DNA from: Deltaproteobacteria bacterium
GTDB taxonomy: Bacteria > Myxococcota > Myxococcia > Myxococcales > 40CM-4-68-19
Length of the DNA: 54,910 bases
Direction of reading: 5' to 3'
Assembly: GCA_025358085.1 (NCBI GenBank)
Contig: JANYKT010000175.1
Coordinates: 1-54,910 of the forward strand
A program made the position numbers and the translations under genes. The notes under the pieces were generated by a model. The model searched no databases, was not told the DNA's origin, and saw only the letters and a list, made by a program, of their open reading frames with translations. Positions 36,077-45,773 of the stretch are shown here, one piece after another. The first letter of the stretch is position 1; each line of letters begins with the position of its first letter.

Positions 36077-36364
36077 TCGCTCGTCTCGACGACCTATGGT
36101 TTGATTTGCTTCTCCATCTTCTTCAGTTTCGTTGGCACCGTGCTCGGCGGCATCTGGGCCGATCAATCCTGGGGACGCTTCTGGGGCTGGGACCCGAAGG
36201 AGAATGGCGCTGCTCATCGTGCTCTGGAATGCCTCATCCTTCCTGCGCGCTGGGGCTTGTTCGTTCGCGAGCGCGGACTGATGGCGATGGCCATCTTCGG
36301 CAACGTCACTAACAGCCTGTCGTGGTTCGGCGTGAATATGCTCGGAATCGGCCTGCAGTCATCG
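36077..36364 (+). pseudogene. CcsA/CcmC-like cytochrome c assembly protein, fragment
   Basis: About 95 residues match the C-terminal part of CcsA-type haem-handling proteins. They include GGIWADQSWGRFWGWDPKEN with the tryptophan-rich WGWDPKE haem-binding motif, then RWGLFVRERGLMAMAIFGN and SWFGVNMLGIG. The segment between them (after KENGA) is out of frame for about 12 codons. It reads sensibly only if two bases are restored at the start and one at the end of that stretch. The N-terminal membrane helices are absent. Confidence 0.65.
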
Positions 36365-36427
36365 CGCTCTGCTTCGTGCCGCCGTTGCGGACGTGGTGGG
36401 CCGGCCGCGGCGCTGTCGCCTGATCGA

Positions 36428-36896
36428 TTAGGCGGACCGCGGCGTCCTGCGCGAGGTGCAGGACAGCAGCCCAAGCGTACCCAGGCCGCACAGCGCAAGC
36501 GGGGCCAGGGCCGGCGGCCTGCTGCCGATCTTGATCCCGCCGTCCTTGCCGGGCGCTACCAGCCAGGTCGAGACGACGTCGCCGACGCCGTTGAACGGAT
36601 GCCCGCCGGTGTGGAACCAGAAGCCCAGGAGCCCGACCAAGAAGGCCCGCGCCGAAGAGCACGGCCAGCACTGTGCGCCCGCCTCTTTCCCAGCGAAGGA
36701 GCGCCGCCGATCCGATCAGGAAGGTAGCGATGCCATAGACAATTGGAATCCAGGAGTGCCAGGTCTCGCCCAGCACCTCCCGGTGCTCGTAGCGCAGCTC
36801 GAAGGCCAGCATCGCCGCCCCGCCGAGCAGGACTGCCGAGATCCGCTGATCGAGACCAACCGCGTCCCACCGCTCAAGTAGAGATGCCTTCGACAT
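36428..36896 (-). pseudogene. Small membrane protein, frameshifted
   Basis: From ATG 36896 the frame reads MSKASLLERWDAVGLDQRIS and gives two to three hydrophobic helices up to VLAVLFGAG (about 36640). There it shifts. The continuation GLLGFWFHTGGHPFNGVGDVVSTW lies in the next frame and ends at 36428. Together they make one protein of about 155 residues with four membrane segments. I do not recognise the family. Its neighbours are cupredoxin and haem-handling genes, so it may have belonged to the same electron-transfer cluster. Confidence 0.5.
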
Positions 36897-36946
36897 CGCT
36901 GCTCCCGGCTTCGTCCGGCCCGGGACGGCTAGCCCGTGACTGATGC

Positions 36947-37318
36947 TCAGGGGGCTACCACGATCTGGCCTTCCATGTCTTCGTGGCCGCTGCCGCAAAA
37001 GACGCTGCAATGGAACGTGAACTTGCCAGCCTTGCCGGGTGTCAACGGCACCCGGGTCACCTCGCCGGGCACGATTTCCACTTCGATGTCCAGGTCGGTT
37101 GATTTCAAGCCGTGCTTTCGGTCGAGCGAGGCGAACTCGAGGACGACGGGAACGCCCGGTTTCAGCTCGATGAGCGCCGGGGAGTATTCGAACTTCTTCG
37201 CCGTTACTTTAATGACCCGGGCCGCAGGATCGACCGCGACAGGCGCGACCGCCGGCGGGCTGGCCGTTGCCGCCGGGCTGGTCGCCGCGGCCAGCAAGAC
37301 AGCAAGGAGCGAGCCCAT
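36947..37318 (-). CDS. CuA-type cupredoxin (cytochrome oxidase subunit II-like), exported
   Basis: This 123-residue protein has an N-terminal signal-like hydrophobic stretch (LLAVLLAAATSPAATA) and a cupredoxin domain. The CuA motif is complete: H69 in RKHG, then C104, C108, H112 and M115 in FHCSVFCGSGHEDM. Proteins of this type act as periplasmic electron carriers, or are CuA domains of oxidases that have lost the membrane anchor. The ATG overlaps the TGA of the metallophosphoesterase gene by one base (TGATG), implying coupled translation. Confidence 0.82.
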   Translation of the reverse strand: MGSLLAVLLAAATSPAATASPPAVAPVAVDPAARVIKVTAKKFEYSPALIELKPGVPVVLEFASLDRKHGLKSTDLDIEVEIVPGEVTRVPLTPGKAGKFTFHCSVFCGSGHEDMEGQIVVAP

Positions 37319-37950
37319 CAGTATGCCGTGGAGACCGCGGGAGTTGCGGCCACGCCGGCCCTGGTCTCGAGCGAGTCTTCCCGCAGCGTCAGCACCTGCC
37401 GCGATTCAGTGAAGATGACGATGGACGCGTCGGGCTTGAGCGGCTTCAGGTCCCGCATCAACCAGTCGAGTTGCGCGTCGCCGATGGATGCGCCCGGATC
37501 GGAGACGTTGTCGATCGCCGCGAAGTGGATACCTTTGTGATTAAAGGAGTAGTGGGTCTGTCCAAAGTGCTCCTGGTAAATCTTGCCCTGCTTGAACGCG
37601 GCGTCGTGCTCCCCCGGCATGTAGTACTGGGCCTTCGTGTTCAAGCCCTTGGCGACCTCCTTGAACTCGAGCATCCGCTTGTGCCGCACCCCCTCGTCGT
37701 CAGTGGTGTGTGTGAAATCCCCGGCAAAGACGATGAAGTCCGGCTGACGCGACACCGCGTTGACCGCCGCACCTGCCTCGCGAAGCGTATTGGCCGCCTC
37801 CGGATTGGGCGGCCCCTGGAATCCCCGGTGTGAATCGGAGAGCTGGACGAAGAAGAACTCGTCTCCGCCCCCGAGACCCGACTTGCGCTGCAACTCCGCG
37901 CACGCGCCGGCGAGAGTGTCTTTCTCCAGGTCCGCACGCCGGGACCGCAA
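37318..37950 (-). pseudogene. Calcineurin-like metallophosphoesterase, truncated at both ends
   Basis: The core is well preserved: FFFVQLSDSHRGFQGPPNP, DFIVFAGDFTHTTDD, MPGEHDAAF and GIHFAAIDNVSDPG. This gives the metal ligands DxH, GD and a GNHD-like GEHD. The C-terminus turns into unrelated sequence after SIVIFT, so the later His motifs (usually FTHRPL and GHxH) are missing, and catalysis is unlikely. The N-terminus has no signal peptide, and its TTG directly follows the stop codon of the MCP gene (37951) with no ribosome binding site. The gene appears cut at the island boundary. If made, the product would be translationally coupled to the CuA protein that follows. Confidence 0.65.
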
Positions 37951-39489
37951 TCAGACGCGGAAGCGGCGGACGACGTCGGACACTCGCTGTGACAAGTCCT
38001 TCAGCACCGACGCGGCCTGCGTGGTGGTCTCCAGCCGCTTCATCGTCTCATCCATCATGCGAGTCTGGTCCGTCACCGCGCTGAAGATCTGCGTGATGCC
38101 CGCATTCTGCTGCGAGACCGCGGCCGCGATCTGCCGCACCGCCGACGAGTTGTCCTTCACGATGGTCGACAGCTCGCGCAGGTTCTCGCCCGACGCCTTG
38201 ACCTGCGCGAGCCCGCCCTCGATCTTTTGCGAACCGCGCTCGGTGATGCTGACCGTCGCGCGAATAGCCCCGCCGATGTCCTCGAGGATCTCCCGCACTC
38301 GATTGGTCGCCTGGATCGATTGATCAGCCAGCGAACGGATCTCCCGCGCGACCACGGCGAAGCCCTTGCCGTGCTCGCCCGAGCGCACCGCTTCAATTGC
38401 CGCATTCAATGCCAGCATATTTGATTGGTCGGCCAGATCCTTCACTGTCTGGGTAATGCCGCCAATCTGCTGCGTCCGCTCCGCCAGCTGCGCGATGCGC
38501 TGCGCGATCTCGTCCACCTGCGCGCGGATATCGGTCAGTCCACCCAGGCTGCGTTCGATGGCCGCCTCGCCTTGCGTCGACACCGCGTCCGCCTTCTCGG
38601 TGAGCTTCAACACCATCTCGGCCTTCTGCGCGGCCAGGAGGGAAGTCTGCTTGATCTCCTGCGCCGTCACCTGCGTCTCCTGCAACGCGGTCGCCTGCCG
38701 GGTGATGGTCTGGGACTGCTCGGCTGTCGAGGTGCCCAACTCGCTCCCGGCGTTCGCCAGCAGCCGCACCGATTCCTGCAGCGCGCTCAAGACCTCCTTG
38801 AACTTCTCCACCATTTGCGCGAAGGCGCGCGCCAGCTCGCCGACCTCGTCATTCGTGGTCACCTCAACTTTCGCGGTCAGGTCGCCTTCGACAATCAGCG
38901 AGGCGACGTGCGTGAGCCGCAGCAACGGCGCGACGAAGCTGCGCACCACCAGCACCGCGATGCCGAGTGCCACCAGAAGCGCGAGCAGCGTGATGGCGAG
39001 CAGCAGCTTCTGCGCCTCCATCACGCGATTGTTGCCTTCGGCCGGGTCGAGCCCGACATGCACGATGGTTCCGGTGATCACCGCCGCCGGCACGTCGATA
39101 TAGGTAACGCCTTCGATGACGTTGTCTGCGACTTTGCTGGTCTGCTTGAGGATCGCCGCATCCTGCGCCGGCGCGCGGCCCTCGAAGGTGTGCGCGATAA
39201 TAGCGCCATTCGGGCCGACCACCTCGACATAAGCGAGGTTCGCCTCCTTCTTGACCGAGGCAATGGTCGAGGCCACCGCCGAGTCGGGCATCTCCACCAG
39301 CGCCGACGCGAGCGTGGCGGAGATGGCCTTGCCGCGATCGCGCGCCTCTTTGCGCAGCACGTTCCGGAAGTAGACGATGTTGGAGACACTGGTCGCGATG
39401 GCGAGAAGCGCAAGCATGCCGCCGACCAGCAATGACACCTTCCACTGCAAGGGAAAACTTCCGCGCGATTTTCGTTGCACAATTTCCAT
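37951..39489 (-). CDS. Transmembrane methyl-accepting chemoreceptor (Che operon 2)
   Basis: This is a 512-residue MCP of classic layout. A membrane helix at about 17-40 ([18 protein letters not shown]) is followed by a periplasmic domain of about 115 residues, a second helix near 155-182, a HAMP domain (about 183-235) and the signalling hairpin. The tip reads [27 protein letters not shown], with the unusual EAVRSG in place of the common EAARAG. The sensed ligand is unknown. The ATG lies 2 bases after the cheB stop, so it is the last gene of the operon. Its stop directly abuts the decayed island. Confidence 0.93.
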   Translation of the reverse strand: MEIVQRKSRGSFPLQWKVSLLVGGMLALLAIATSVSNIVYFRNVLRKEARDRGKAISATLASALVEMPDSAVASTIASVKKEANLAYVEVVGPNGAIIAHTFEGRAPAQDAAILKQTSKVADNVIEGVTYIDVPAAVITGTIVHVGLDPAEGNNRVMEAQKLLLAITLLALLVALGIAVLVVRSFVAPLLRLTHVASLIVEGDLTAKVEVTTNDEVGELARAFAQMVEKFKEVLSALQESVRLLANAGSELGTSTAEQSQTITRQATALQETQVTAQEIKQTSLLAAQKAEMVLKLTEKADAVSTQGEAAIERSLGGLTDIRAQVDEIAQRIAQLAERTQQIGGITQTVKDLADQSNMLALNAAIEAVRSGEHGKGFAVVAREIRSLADQSIQATNRVREILEDIGGAIRATVSITERGSQKIEGGLAQVKASGENLRELSTIVKDNSSAVRQIAAAVSQQNAGITQIFSAVTDQTRMMDETMKRLETTTQAASVLKDLSQRVSDVVRRFRV

Positions 39490-39491
39490 AT

Positions 39492-40505
39492 TCACGCTTT
39501 CCGGTTGCGGCACAGTTGCCGCAGGACTTCGGGCACGCTCTCGAGGGCGAGTTGCTGCCGCACTGCTCCGCAGGCAAAAGCGGCCTGGGGCATTCCATAG
39601 ACGATTGAGCTCGCTTCGTCCTGCGCAAAAGTCTGACCGCCGGTCTGCCGCAGCACCAGCAAGCCCTGCGCGCCGTCGTCGCCCATGCCGGTGAGGACCA
39701 GGCCGGCCGCGCGAGACCCATAGTGCTTGGCCAACGAGAGCAGCAGCCGATTGCCCGACGGGCAATGCAACGCCGTACCCCGTGGCGTCCGCAAAAGACC
39801 GCCCGCGTCCACGGTCAGATCGCAGCCGTCGGGCGCCAGGTAGACGTAGCCGGGTTGCAACAGCTCGCCGTCGTGAGCGATCGAGACACTGAGTTGAGTC
39901 ACGCCGGCCAGCCAGCGTGAGAGACCCGCGGTGAAGCCGGAGGCGATGTGCTGCGCGATGAGCAGGGGCGCGCCCAGCTGGCTCACCTTGGCGAGGACCT
40001 GCGCCAGCGCCGGCGGCCCGCCGGTCGACGCGACGATGCCCACCACCTCGACCGCGCCCAGATGCATTTGCGTAGACGGCGCGCCCGCTCGGTACCGGCG
40101 GACCACCGGCACCTCGGCCATCAGCCGGACCGATTCGGCCACCCGCCGGCCCCACTTGCGCAGCTCTTCCGGGCCGGCAGCGGGCTTGGCGATGAGCTCC
40201 AGCGCACCGGCGGCCATGGCCCGGAACGAGAGATCGAGCTGCCGATCCTCCGAGATGGAGCAGATCACCAGCACCCGCGCGGGCGCATCGCGCATGATGG
40301 CGGCGATAGCGCTCAAGCCGTCCAGCCGCGGCATGTTCACGTCCATGGTGATCACGTCGGGCCGCAGCGCGCGCGCCTTCTCGACTGCTTCGACGCCGTC
40401 CATCGCGAGGCCGACGATGGCGAGGTCCGGCTCGGCAGAGAGGAGCTGCACCAGCGCGTTGCGCATGGTTGCCGAGTCGTCGACGACGAGCACGCGGATG
40501 GTCAC
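39492..40505 (-). CDS. cheB: CheB receptor methylesterase (Che operon 2)
   Basis: This 337-residue protein has a receiver domain with phospho-acceptor D55 ([13 protein letters not shown]) and Lys in IAKPAAG. A linker leads to the methylesterase domain with Ser in VASTGGPP, His in AQHIASGF and Asp in GMGDDGAQG. It should demethylate the MCP encoded next. It overlaps the CheA gene by 4 bases (ATGA at 40502-40505). Confidence 0.94.
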   Translation of the reverse strand: MTIRVLVVDDSATMRNALVQLLSAEPDLAIVGLAMDGVEAVEKARALRPDVITMDVNMPRLDGLSAIAAIMRDAPARVLVICSISEDRQLDLSFRAMAAGALELIAKPAAGPEELRKWGRRVAESVRLMAEVPVVRRYRAGAPSTQMHLGAVEVVGIVASTGGPPALAQVLAKVSQLGAPLLIAQHIASGFTAGLSRWLAGVTQLSVSIAHDGELLQPGYVYLAPDGCDLTVDAGGLLRTPRGTALHCPSGNRLLLSLAKHYGSRAAGLVLTGMGDDGAQGLLVLRQTGGQTFAQDEASSIVYGMPQAAFACGAVRQQLALESVPEVLRQLCRNRKA

Positions 40506-42769
40506 GCCGCAGATCCCTTCCGCCGCGTGATCACGCTAGCGACCTCGGCCAGCAGCCGGCCCGCCACGCAATCCTTCTTGGAGAGGAACCCGTCGGCGCC
40601 GACCTCGGTGCCATGCTGCCGGTCTGCGGCCGAGTCGCGCGCGGAGACGAGAATGACCGGCATGGAGTCGGTCTCGGAGCGCTGCCGCACGGCTGAGGTC
40701 AGCTGGAAACCGTCCATCTCCTCCATGCCGATGTCGCAGACCAGCACGTCGTAAGCCGCATGCCGCAGCTGCTCCAGCGCCTGCCGCCCGTTCGAGGCGG
40801 TGTGCACCTGGTACCCGCCCGCCTCGAGCGCGGTGCGGTGCAGCGCGCGCGCGGTCAGCGAGTCGTCCACCACCAGCGCGCGCCGGGTCGCGGTCACGCT
40901 CTCGCCCGAGCGGTCCTGATTCACCACCCAGTCGGCCCGCACGATCAGCACCAGCTCGCCGCGCGCCAGCGTGGCCGCGCCCTGGTAGGCGGGCATGTCA
41001 CGCACCTCGGCGGGCAGCGGGCGGATCACCAGCTCTTTGTCGCCCATCACCTCGTCCACGCTGAGCGCCAGCCGCTTGCCCTGCGAGTGGAGGATGAGGA
41101 TGGGCTGCCCTTCGAACGGCACCTCGGGCTGGCGCAGGCCCATCAGCGCGCCGAAGTCCTGCAGCGGCAACAGCTCCTCGCGGTGCCGCAGCTGCAGGCG
41201 CGACCGGCCCACGCGCACGTCGACCGTCGTCGTGCGGCGCGAGGACTCGACCGCGGCCATGGGGATGCCCAGCTGGTGCTCGCCGCAGCGCACGACCAGC
41301 ACTGGCGAGCTGCCCAGCTCGGCGGGCAGGGTGAGGATGAAGCGCGTCCCCTGGCCCGGAGTGCTCTGCACTTCGACCTGTCCGTTCAGCCCCTGGATCT
41401 CATTGCGGACCACGTCGAGTCCGACGCCGCGCCCCGAGATGTCGGTCACCTCGGTCCGCGTGGAGAAGCCGGGCCGGAAGATGATCTGGTGGATCTGCGA
41501 GATGCTCATGGCGGTGAACTCGGCTTCGCTGGCGAGCCCGCGGCGCATCGCGGCTTCCTTGATGCGCTGGACGTCGAGGCCGTTGCCGTCGTCGCCCACT
41601 TCGATGAACAGCATGTTGCCCTGCTGCTCGACGCGGATGGTGAGCGCGCCTTCGCGGTGCTTGCCGCGGCCCTCGCGGACCTCCGGCGTCTCGAGCCCGT
41701 GATCCACCGCGTTGCGCACCAGGTGCACGAGCGGCGCGCGCAGGGCCTCGAGCACGCGGCGGTCGAGCGACACCTCCGCGCCCACCACCGACAGCTTGAC
41801 CAGCTTGCCCTGTTTCTGCGTCAGGTCGCGGACCGCGCGACGCAGCGGCTCGAGCACGGTGCGCACGGGCATGGTGGAGATGGCCTTGAGGCCGTCCTCC
41901 ATGGAGGCGACGATGTCGGCTGCCTCCTCGCCATCGGCGGTGAGCGAGCGGCGCGTGGAGAACAGCACCGCGCGGGCCTCCGCGTTGTCGGCCTTGAGGC
42001 CCAGCCGATCGAGCTGCTGCAGCGCGCGCTCGATTTCGCGGCGCCGCTCCTCGAGGTGCAGCCGCACTTCGCGGAGGCGCTCCACCTCGTGCAGCAGGCT
42101 GACCACCTGCCGCGTGGTGACCCGCCAGGCTTGCTCTTCGCCCGCGGGCAAAGACTGCGGGGACTCTTCCGGCCCGCGATCCTCGAGGCGGCGGCGGCGA
42201 TTCGGGGCGTCGGGAGCAAGGACGGCAGAGGGCGACGTCACGAGTTCGCCAACGAGCAGTCGCGCTCCGTCACCAGCAAGCGCGCCCCGCGGTGACGGCG
42301 GGCTTTGAGCCGGCGACGGGTCTTGCTGACCCGGCGCGTTCTGCGGGGCCGCCGGATTCTGCGGAGCCGGCGAGCTGTGCGGCGCGGATTTCGCTCTCGC
42401 GAGCAGCTCGTGCGACGCCTCCAGCGCGGGGGGGTCGAGCTTCGCATTGACGGCGCGCAGGTGCGCCATCCAGACGTCGAGCGTGCGCAAAAGAGCGTCC
42501 GCCACCTGCGGCGGCAGCGGCGCCTGTGAGTCTCGCAGCGGCAGCGCCACGTCCTCCATGCGGTGCGCGAAATCCGCCAGTGCGTCGAGGCCCAGCGTAG
42601 CGGCGCTGCCTTTGAGCGTATGCAAGCCACGGGCGAGACCGTCGAAGACCTGCGCGCGCCGGTCGGACCCTTTTTCCAGCTCGATGAGCTGGTCCGTCAG
42701 GCGTCCCGCGATCTCCTGCGCCTCGTCAACGAAGCCCGCCAGCAACTGCTCCATCAGCGGATCAAGCAT
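40502..42769 (-). CDS. cheA: CheA-receiver hybrid kinase (FrzE-like layout, Che operon 2)
   Basis: This 755-residue protein has an N-terminal Hpt domain with the phospho-His in GLHTLKGSA (H50). A Pro/Ala-rich linker (about 128-175) contains repeated PQNPAAPQN-like segments, and long dimerisation helices follow. The HATPase domain carries [21 protein letters not shown] and [12 protein letters not shown] CheW-like domain and a C-terminal receiver complete it, with Asp in [13 protein letters not shown] and Lys in FLSKKD. The attached receiver can act as a phosphate sink or as the output, as in FrzE of myxobacteria. The start is fixed by an 8-base overlap with the cheW gene. Confidence 0.94.
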   Translation of the reverse strand: MLDPLMEQLLAGFVDEAQEIAGRLTDQLIELEKGSDRRAQVFDGLARGLHTLKGSAATLGLDALADFAHRMEDVALPLRDSQAPLPPQVADALLRTLDVWMAHLRAVNAKLDPPALEASHELLARAKSAPHSSPAPQNPAAPQNAPGQQDPSPAQSPPSPRGALAGDGARLLVGELVTSPSAVLAPDAPNRRRRLEDRGPEESPQSLPAGEEQAWRVTTRQVVSLLHEVERLREVRLHLEERRREIERALQQLDRLGLKADNAEARAVLFSTRRSLTADGEEAADIVASMEDGLKAISTMPVRTVLEPLRRAVRDLTQKQGKLVKLSVVGAEVSLDRRVLEALRAPLVHLVRNAVDHGLETPEVREGRGKHREGALTIRVEQQGNMLFIEVGDDGNGLDVQRIKEAAMRRGLASEAEFTAMSISQIHQIIFRPGFSTRTEVTDISGRGVGLDVVRNEIQGLNGQVEVQSTPGQGTRFILTLPAELGSSPVLVVRCGEHQLGIPMAAVESSRRTTTVDVRVGRSRLQLRHREELLPLQDFGALMGLRQPEVPFEGQPILILHSQGKRLALSVDEVMGDKELVIRPLPAEVRDMPAYQGAATLARGELVLIVRADWVVNQDRSGESVTATRRALVVDDSLTARALHRTALEAGGYQVHTASNGRQALEQLRHAAYDVLVCDIGMEEMDGFQLTSAVRQRSETDSMPVILVSARDSAADRQHGTEVGADGFLSKKDCVAGRLLAEVASVITRRKGSAA

Positions 42770-43304
42770 GGCGCACGTCTCCGACGTTGCGCCGGTCCAT
42801 GAGTCGCCGCAAGTCGAGCAGGTTCACTTGCCGCATGCCGGGCACGGTCAGCTCGATCACCGCGCTCTGGGCGCGCGCGCGCGCTTCCGCCACCAACGGA
42901 TGCGGATAGCTGGCCGTCTTCGGGATGCGCTCGCAGTCGAGCGCCACCAGTCGCCCGAAGCCCGGGTCCACCACCAGCAGCACCGCCGGATCTTCGCGCC
43001 AGCCGCGGCCGCCCAGGATCGACGCGAGTGAGAGCGCGCTCAGGATCTGTCCCTGAAAACGCAGGATGCCGATGACGTGCGGCGGCGAAAGCGGCACCGG
43101 CGTGACCATCTTCAGTGGCACCGCGGCACGGAGCATTTCGAGCGGGATGGCGTAGGTCTCCTCGCCGACGGGGAACTCGGCTACCCAGAGAACCGACTCC
43201 TCGACTGCGTCCTGCGGACGCTCGCGCACGCGCTGCGCCCGGCGCTCCAGCAGTTCGCGCTCCGCGGTCGAGTCGAGGTCGAGGTCGAGCGGCTGCCGCT
43301 TCAT
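42762..43304 (-). CDS. cheW: CheW-like coupling protein (Che operon 2)
   Basis: This protein is 180 residues. After about 40 charged residues the CheW fold begins at VLWVAEFPVGEETYAIPLEML. The core reads PPHVIGILRFQGQILSALSLASIL, and a C-terminal stretch continues to MRQVNLLDLRRL. ATG 43304 overlaps the stop of cheR (ATGA, 43304-43301). It couples the receptor to CheA. The N-terminal charged extension is longer than in the CheW of operon 1. Confidence 0.9.
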   Translation of the reverse strand: MKRQPLDLDLDSTAERELLERRAQRVRERPQDAVEESVLWVAEFPVGEETYAIPLEMLRAAVPLKMVTPVPLSPPHVIGILRFQGQILSALSLASILGGRGWREDPAVLLVVDPGFGRLVALDCERIPKTASYPHPLVAEARARAQSAVIELTVPGMRQVNLLDLRRLMDRRNVGDVRHA

Positions 43305-44500
43305 TTGGTGCTCCGGCGCAAGAACGTCTCGGCGGAGTCGCGGTAGAAGCTCACCGGCAACGGCTCGGGACCCGACAAGAGCGCGTCGAGCGGCAGCTTC
43401 TCGGTGCGGCGCAACACCTCGCGCATCATGGTGACGGCGGCGTTGCGCTGCCCGAGCCGGACGTGCAGCAGCGCTCGCTCGAGGATGCCCGGCACATAAC
43501 CGGGCACGCGCGAAGTGAGTTCCAGGAGCGTCTGCTCCGAAGCCGTCTTGTCCCCGCGCTCGATGAAGACAAGCGCTTTGAGATGGAGCGGCACCGGCTC
43601 GACTTCCATTGGAACCAGCCGCGGCCCGCTCTGCGGCGCGGGAATCGGGGGGAGAGGAATCGGAGCCGCCGGCGCAGCGAAGGACAGGGGGCGCCGGAAG
43701 ATCTGCAGCTCGGGCAAGCCATCGGCGATGAGCCCCGGCGGCGGCACCGAGATGTCCATCGAGCCGAAGACCAGCGCGCCGCCCGGAGCCAGAGCGGCTG
43801 CCAGGTGCCGGACCGCGATCAGGCTGGCTTCGGGCGCGAAGTAGACCAGGACGTTTCGGCAAAAGATGACCTCGAACTCACCCTCCATCGGGTCGAGCAG
43901 GTTGTGCAGCTCGAAGCGGGCGACCTCGCGCACCGGGCCGTTGATTTCGACCTGGTCGACCTGCCCCCGTGCCGCCGGATGGAAGAGCGAGTGCAAGACC
44001 GGGCCCGACGGCCTTCGCGACCAGAGGCCGTAGACGCCCTTACGCGCGATCTCCAGATTTCGCTCCAGCAGATCGGTGCCCAGCACGGAAACGGCGAGAC
44101 CGGAGCCGGCCGAGGACTCGAGCAGGCACGCTGCCAGCGAGAAGGCCTCTTCGCCCGAGGCGCAGCCCGCGCTCCAGGCGCGGAGAGCGGGACGGCCGGC
44201 GCGCAGCAAAGCGGGAACGAGGTTATCGGCGAGGAACCGGAAGTGGTCGGGGTGGCGAAAGAAATAGGTCTCGCCCACCGAGACTGCCTGGCAGAGCGCG
44301 TGCGCGACTTCTCCATCGCGGTCGGCCGTGCGCCGCAGCAGGTCGTCCACCGTCCAGGTCGGCTGCGCTTTGAGGAGCGCGATCGCGGCGCGGCGGATGG
44401 CCTCCGGCAGGATAGCCTCGCGCGAGAATCCAGTGAGGCGCGAGGCGCAGTCCGACAGCTCTTCGATTGTGCGATCGTCGAGCGCGATGTGCCGGCTCAT
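43301..44500 (-). CDS. cheR: CheR methyltransferase with C-terminal helical-repeat extension (Che operon 2)
   Basis: This is a 399-residue protein. Residues 1-275 are CheR-like: SVGETYFFRHPDHF, the SAM motif WSAGCASGEEAFSLA and IFCRNVLVYFAPEA. After a Pro-rich linker (PIPLPPIPAPQSGP), residues about 300-399 form helices that look like TPR units (LKALVFIERGDKTASEQTLLEL). These probably mediate protein contacts or autoregulation, as in other CheR-TPR proteins. It overlaps its neighbours by 4 bases on both sides. Confidence 0.92.
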   Translation of the reverse strand: MSRHIALDDRTIEELSDCASRLTGFSREAILPEAIRRAAIALLKAQPTWTVDDLLRRTADRDGEVAHALCQAVSVGETYFFRHPDHFRFLADNLVPALLRAGRPALRAWSAGCASGEEAFSLAACLLESSAGSGLAVSVLGTDLLERNLEIARKGVYGLWSRRPSGPVLHSLFHPAARGQVDQVEINGPVREVARFELHNLLDPMEGEFEVIFCRNVLVYFAPEASLIAVRHLAAALAPGGALVFGSMDISVPPPGLIADGLPELQIFRRPLSFAAPAAPIPLPPIPAPQSGPRLVPMEVEPVPLHLKALVFIERGDKTASEQTLLELTSRVPGYVPGILERALLHVRLGQRNAAVTMMREVLRRTEKLPLDALLSGPEPLPVSFYRDSAETFLRRSTK

Positions 44501-45351
44501 GCCGCGGCCCCGGGCAGATGCGCGGCGAGCTTGCGCAACAGATCGCGCGACAAAAGCGCGCGCGGGTCGATGATGGGGAGCGGACCGCGCGAGGTCCGCG
44601 CCACCGCCAGCAAGGCCTCACGCAGCGCGCCGTGCTGCGAGCCGCCCAGCTGGTCGGGCCGGAGCAGGAAGGCGGCGGGAATTTCTTCTGGGTCGCGGAC
44701 CGCGTCGACGCAGAGGGCAAGAAGTACGCCGTCGTTTTCGATCACCACCAGCTTCCGCTCGAGACGAGGCTGCGCGTGCTCCGTGCCCAGCCGGCGCGCG
44801 AGGTCCAGCACCGCCACCGGCTCGCCGTGCAGGGTCAAGAGCTCGCGCAGGTACGAGGGTCCGAGCGGCAGCGGCTGCGTCGCGGTCTGGTGCAGGACAG
44901 AGCGGACCTGCTCGAGCGGCAGGCCGAGCTCGAGCGCGCCCACCGAGACGAACAGCACCGCCAGGTTGCCCGCGCGGCCGTCGATACGGGCTTGCGTAAG
45001 CACGCGCTCGACCAGTGGCAGCAGGTCCTCGGCGCGAATGGGCTTCGCCAGGAACGCCTTCGCGCCAGCCAGCAAACAGGCCTCGGCGCGGCCCTTCTCG
45101 GATGAGATGATGATCACCGGAATGCGCTTGAGCGCGGGCATCCGCTGCAGCTGCGCCAGCACCTCGTCGCCGTCCATCTCGGGCATCGAAAGGTCGAGCA
45201 GGATGGCCGCCGGGAGCAGCTGCGGGATCTTCTCCAACGCCTCGCGCCCGTTCAGCGCGGTGCTGATCGCATAGTGTCGCGAAAGCGCGGCCCGCTCGAA
45301 TGCAAGCACCGCTTCACTGTCATCCACCAGCAGGAGGTGCGGCTGGCTCAA
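44497..45351 (-). CDS. REC-CheW protein (CheV-like, inverted order; Che operon 2)
   Basis: This 284-residue protein has a receiver at 4-125 with the acidic pair VDD, phospho-acceptor D53 (LLDLSMPEMDG) and Lys in FLAKPI. A CheW-like domain follows from about 130, starting NLAVLFVSVGALELGLPLEQV. Classic CheV has CheW first and the receiver second, so the order here is reversed. It may couple receptors to CheA in a phosphorylation-dependent way. 4-base overlaps join it to the cheY and cheR genes. Confidence 0.9.
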   Translation of the reverse strand: MSQPHLLLVDDSEAVLAFERAALSRHYAISTALNGREALEKIPQLLPAAILLDLSMPEMDGDEVLAQLQRMPALKRIPVIIISSEKGRAEACLLAGAKAFLAKPIRAEDLLPLVERVLTQARIDGRAGNLAVLFVSVGALELGLPLEQVRSVLHQTATQPLPLGPSYLRELLTLHGEPVAVLDLARRLGTEHAQPRLERKLVVIENDGVLLALCVDAVRDPEEIPAAFLLRPDQLGGSQHGALREALLAVARTSRGPLPIIDPRALLSRDLLRKLAAHLPGAAA

Positions 45352-45722
45352 AGCGCCGCCTCGAGATATTTTCGCACCATCGCCTGCAGCTCGCCCCCCT
45401 TGATGGGCTTCTCGATGAAGTCGGTCGCGCCCGCTTCGATGCCCTTCTGCCGCGTCTCCTCGGAGCGGTCGCCGGTCAGCAGCACCACCGGCAGCGCGGC
45501 GTAGCGCGGGTCCTTCCGCAACTCGCGCGTGAAGGTGAGCCCGTCCATTCCAGGCATATTGATATCGACGATTGCGAGCGCGGGCGGGCTCTGACGGACG
45601 ATTTCCAGCGCCTGCATGCCCTCCTCGGCCTCGAGGATGGTCACGTCCAACGCCTTGAGGAAGATCTTCGCGAAGGCGCGAATGGTGGGGCTGTCATCGA
45701 CGATCAGGACGCTTCGGGGCAC
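45348..45722 (-). CDS. cheY: CheY-type response regulator (first gene of Che operon 2)
   Basis: This 124-residue single receiver has VLIVDDSPTIR at strand 1, phospho-acceptor D53 in AIVDINMPGMDG, Thr in VVLLTGD and Lys in FIEKPI. It is probably the diffusible output of this operon. It starts the string of seven overlapping minus-strand genes that ends with the MCP. The promoter should lie in the 51 bases before the MDR gene stop, or further upstream. Confidence 0.93.
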   Translation of the reverse strand: MPRSVLIVDDSPTIRAFAKIFLKALDVTILEAEEGMQALEIVRQSPPALAIVDINMPGMDGLTFTRELRKDPRYAALPVVLLTGDRSEETRQKGIEAGATDFIEKPIKGGELQAMVRKYLEAAL

Positions 45723-45773
45723 GGCACACCTCGGGGCGGAATGATGTGCTCATTCCCGGAGCCCGGCTACCTT

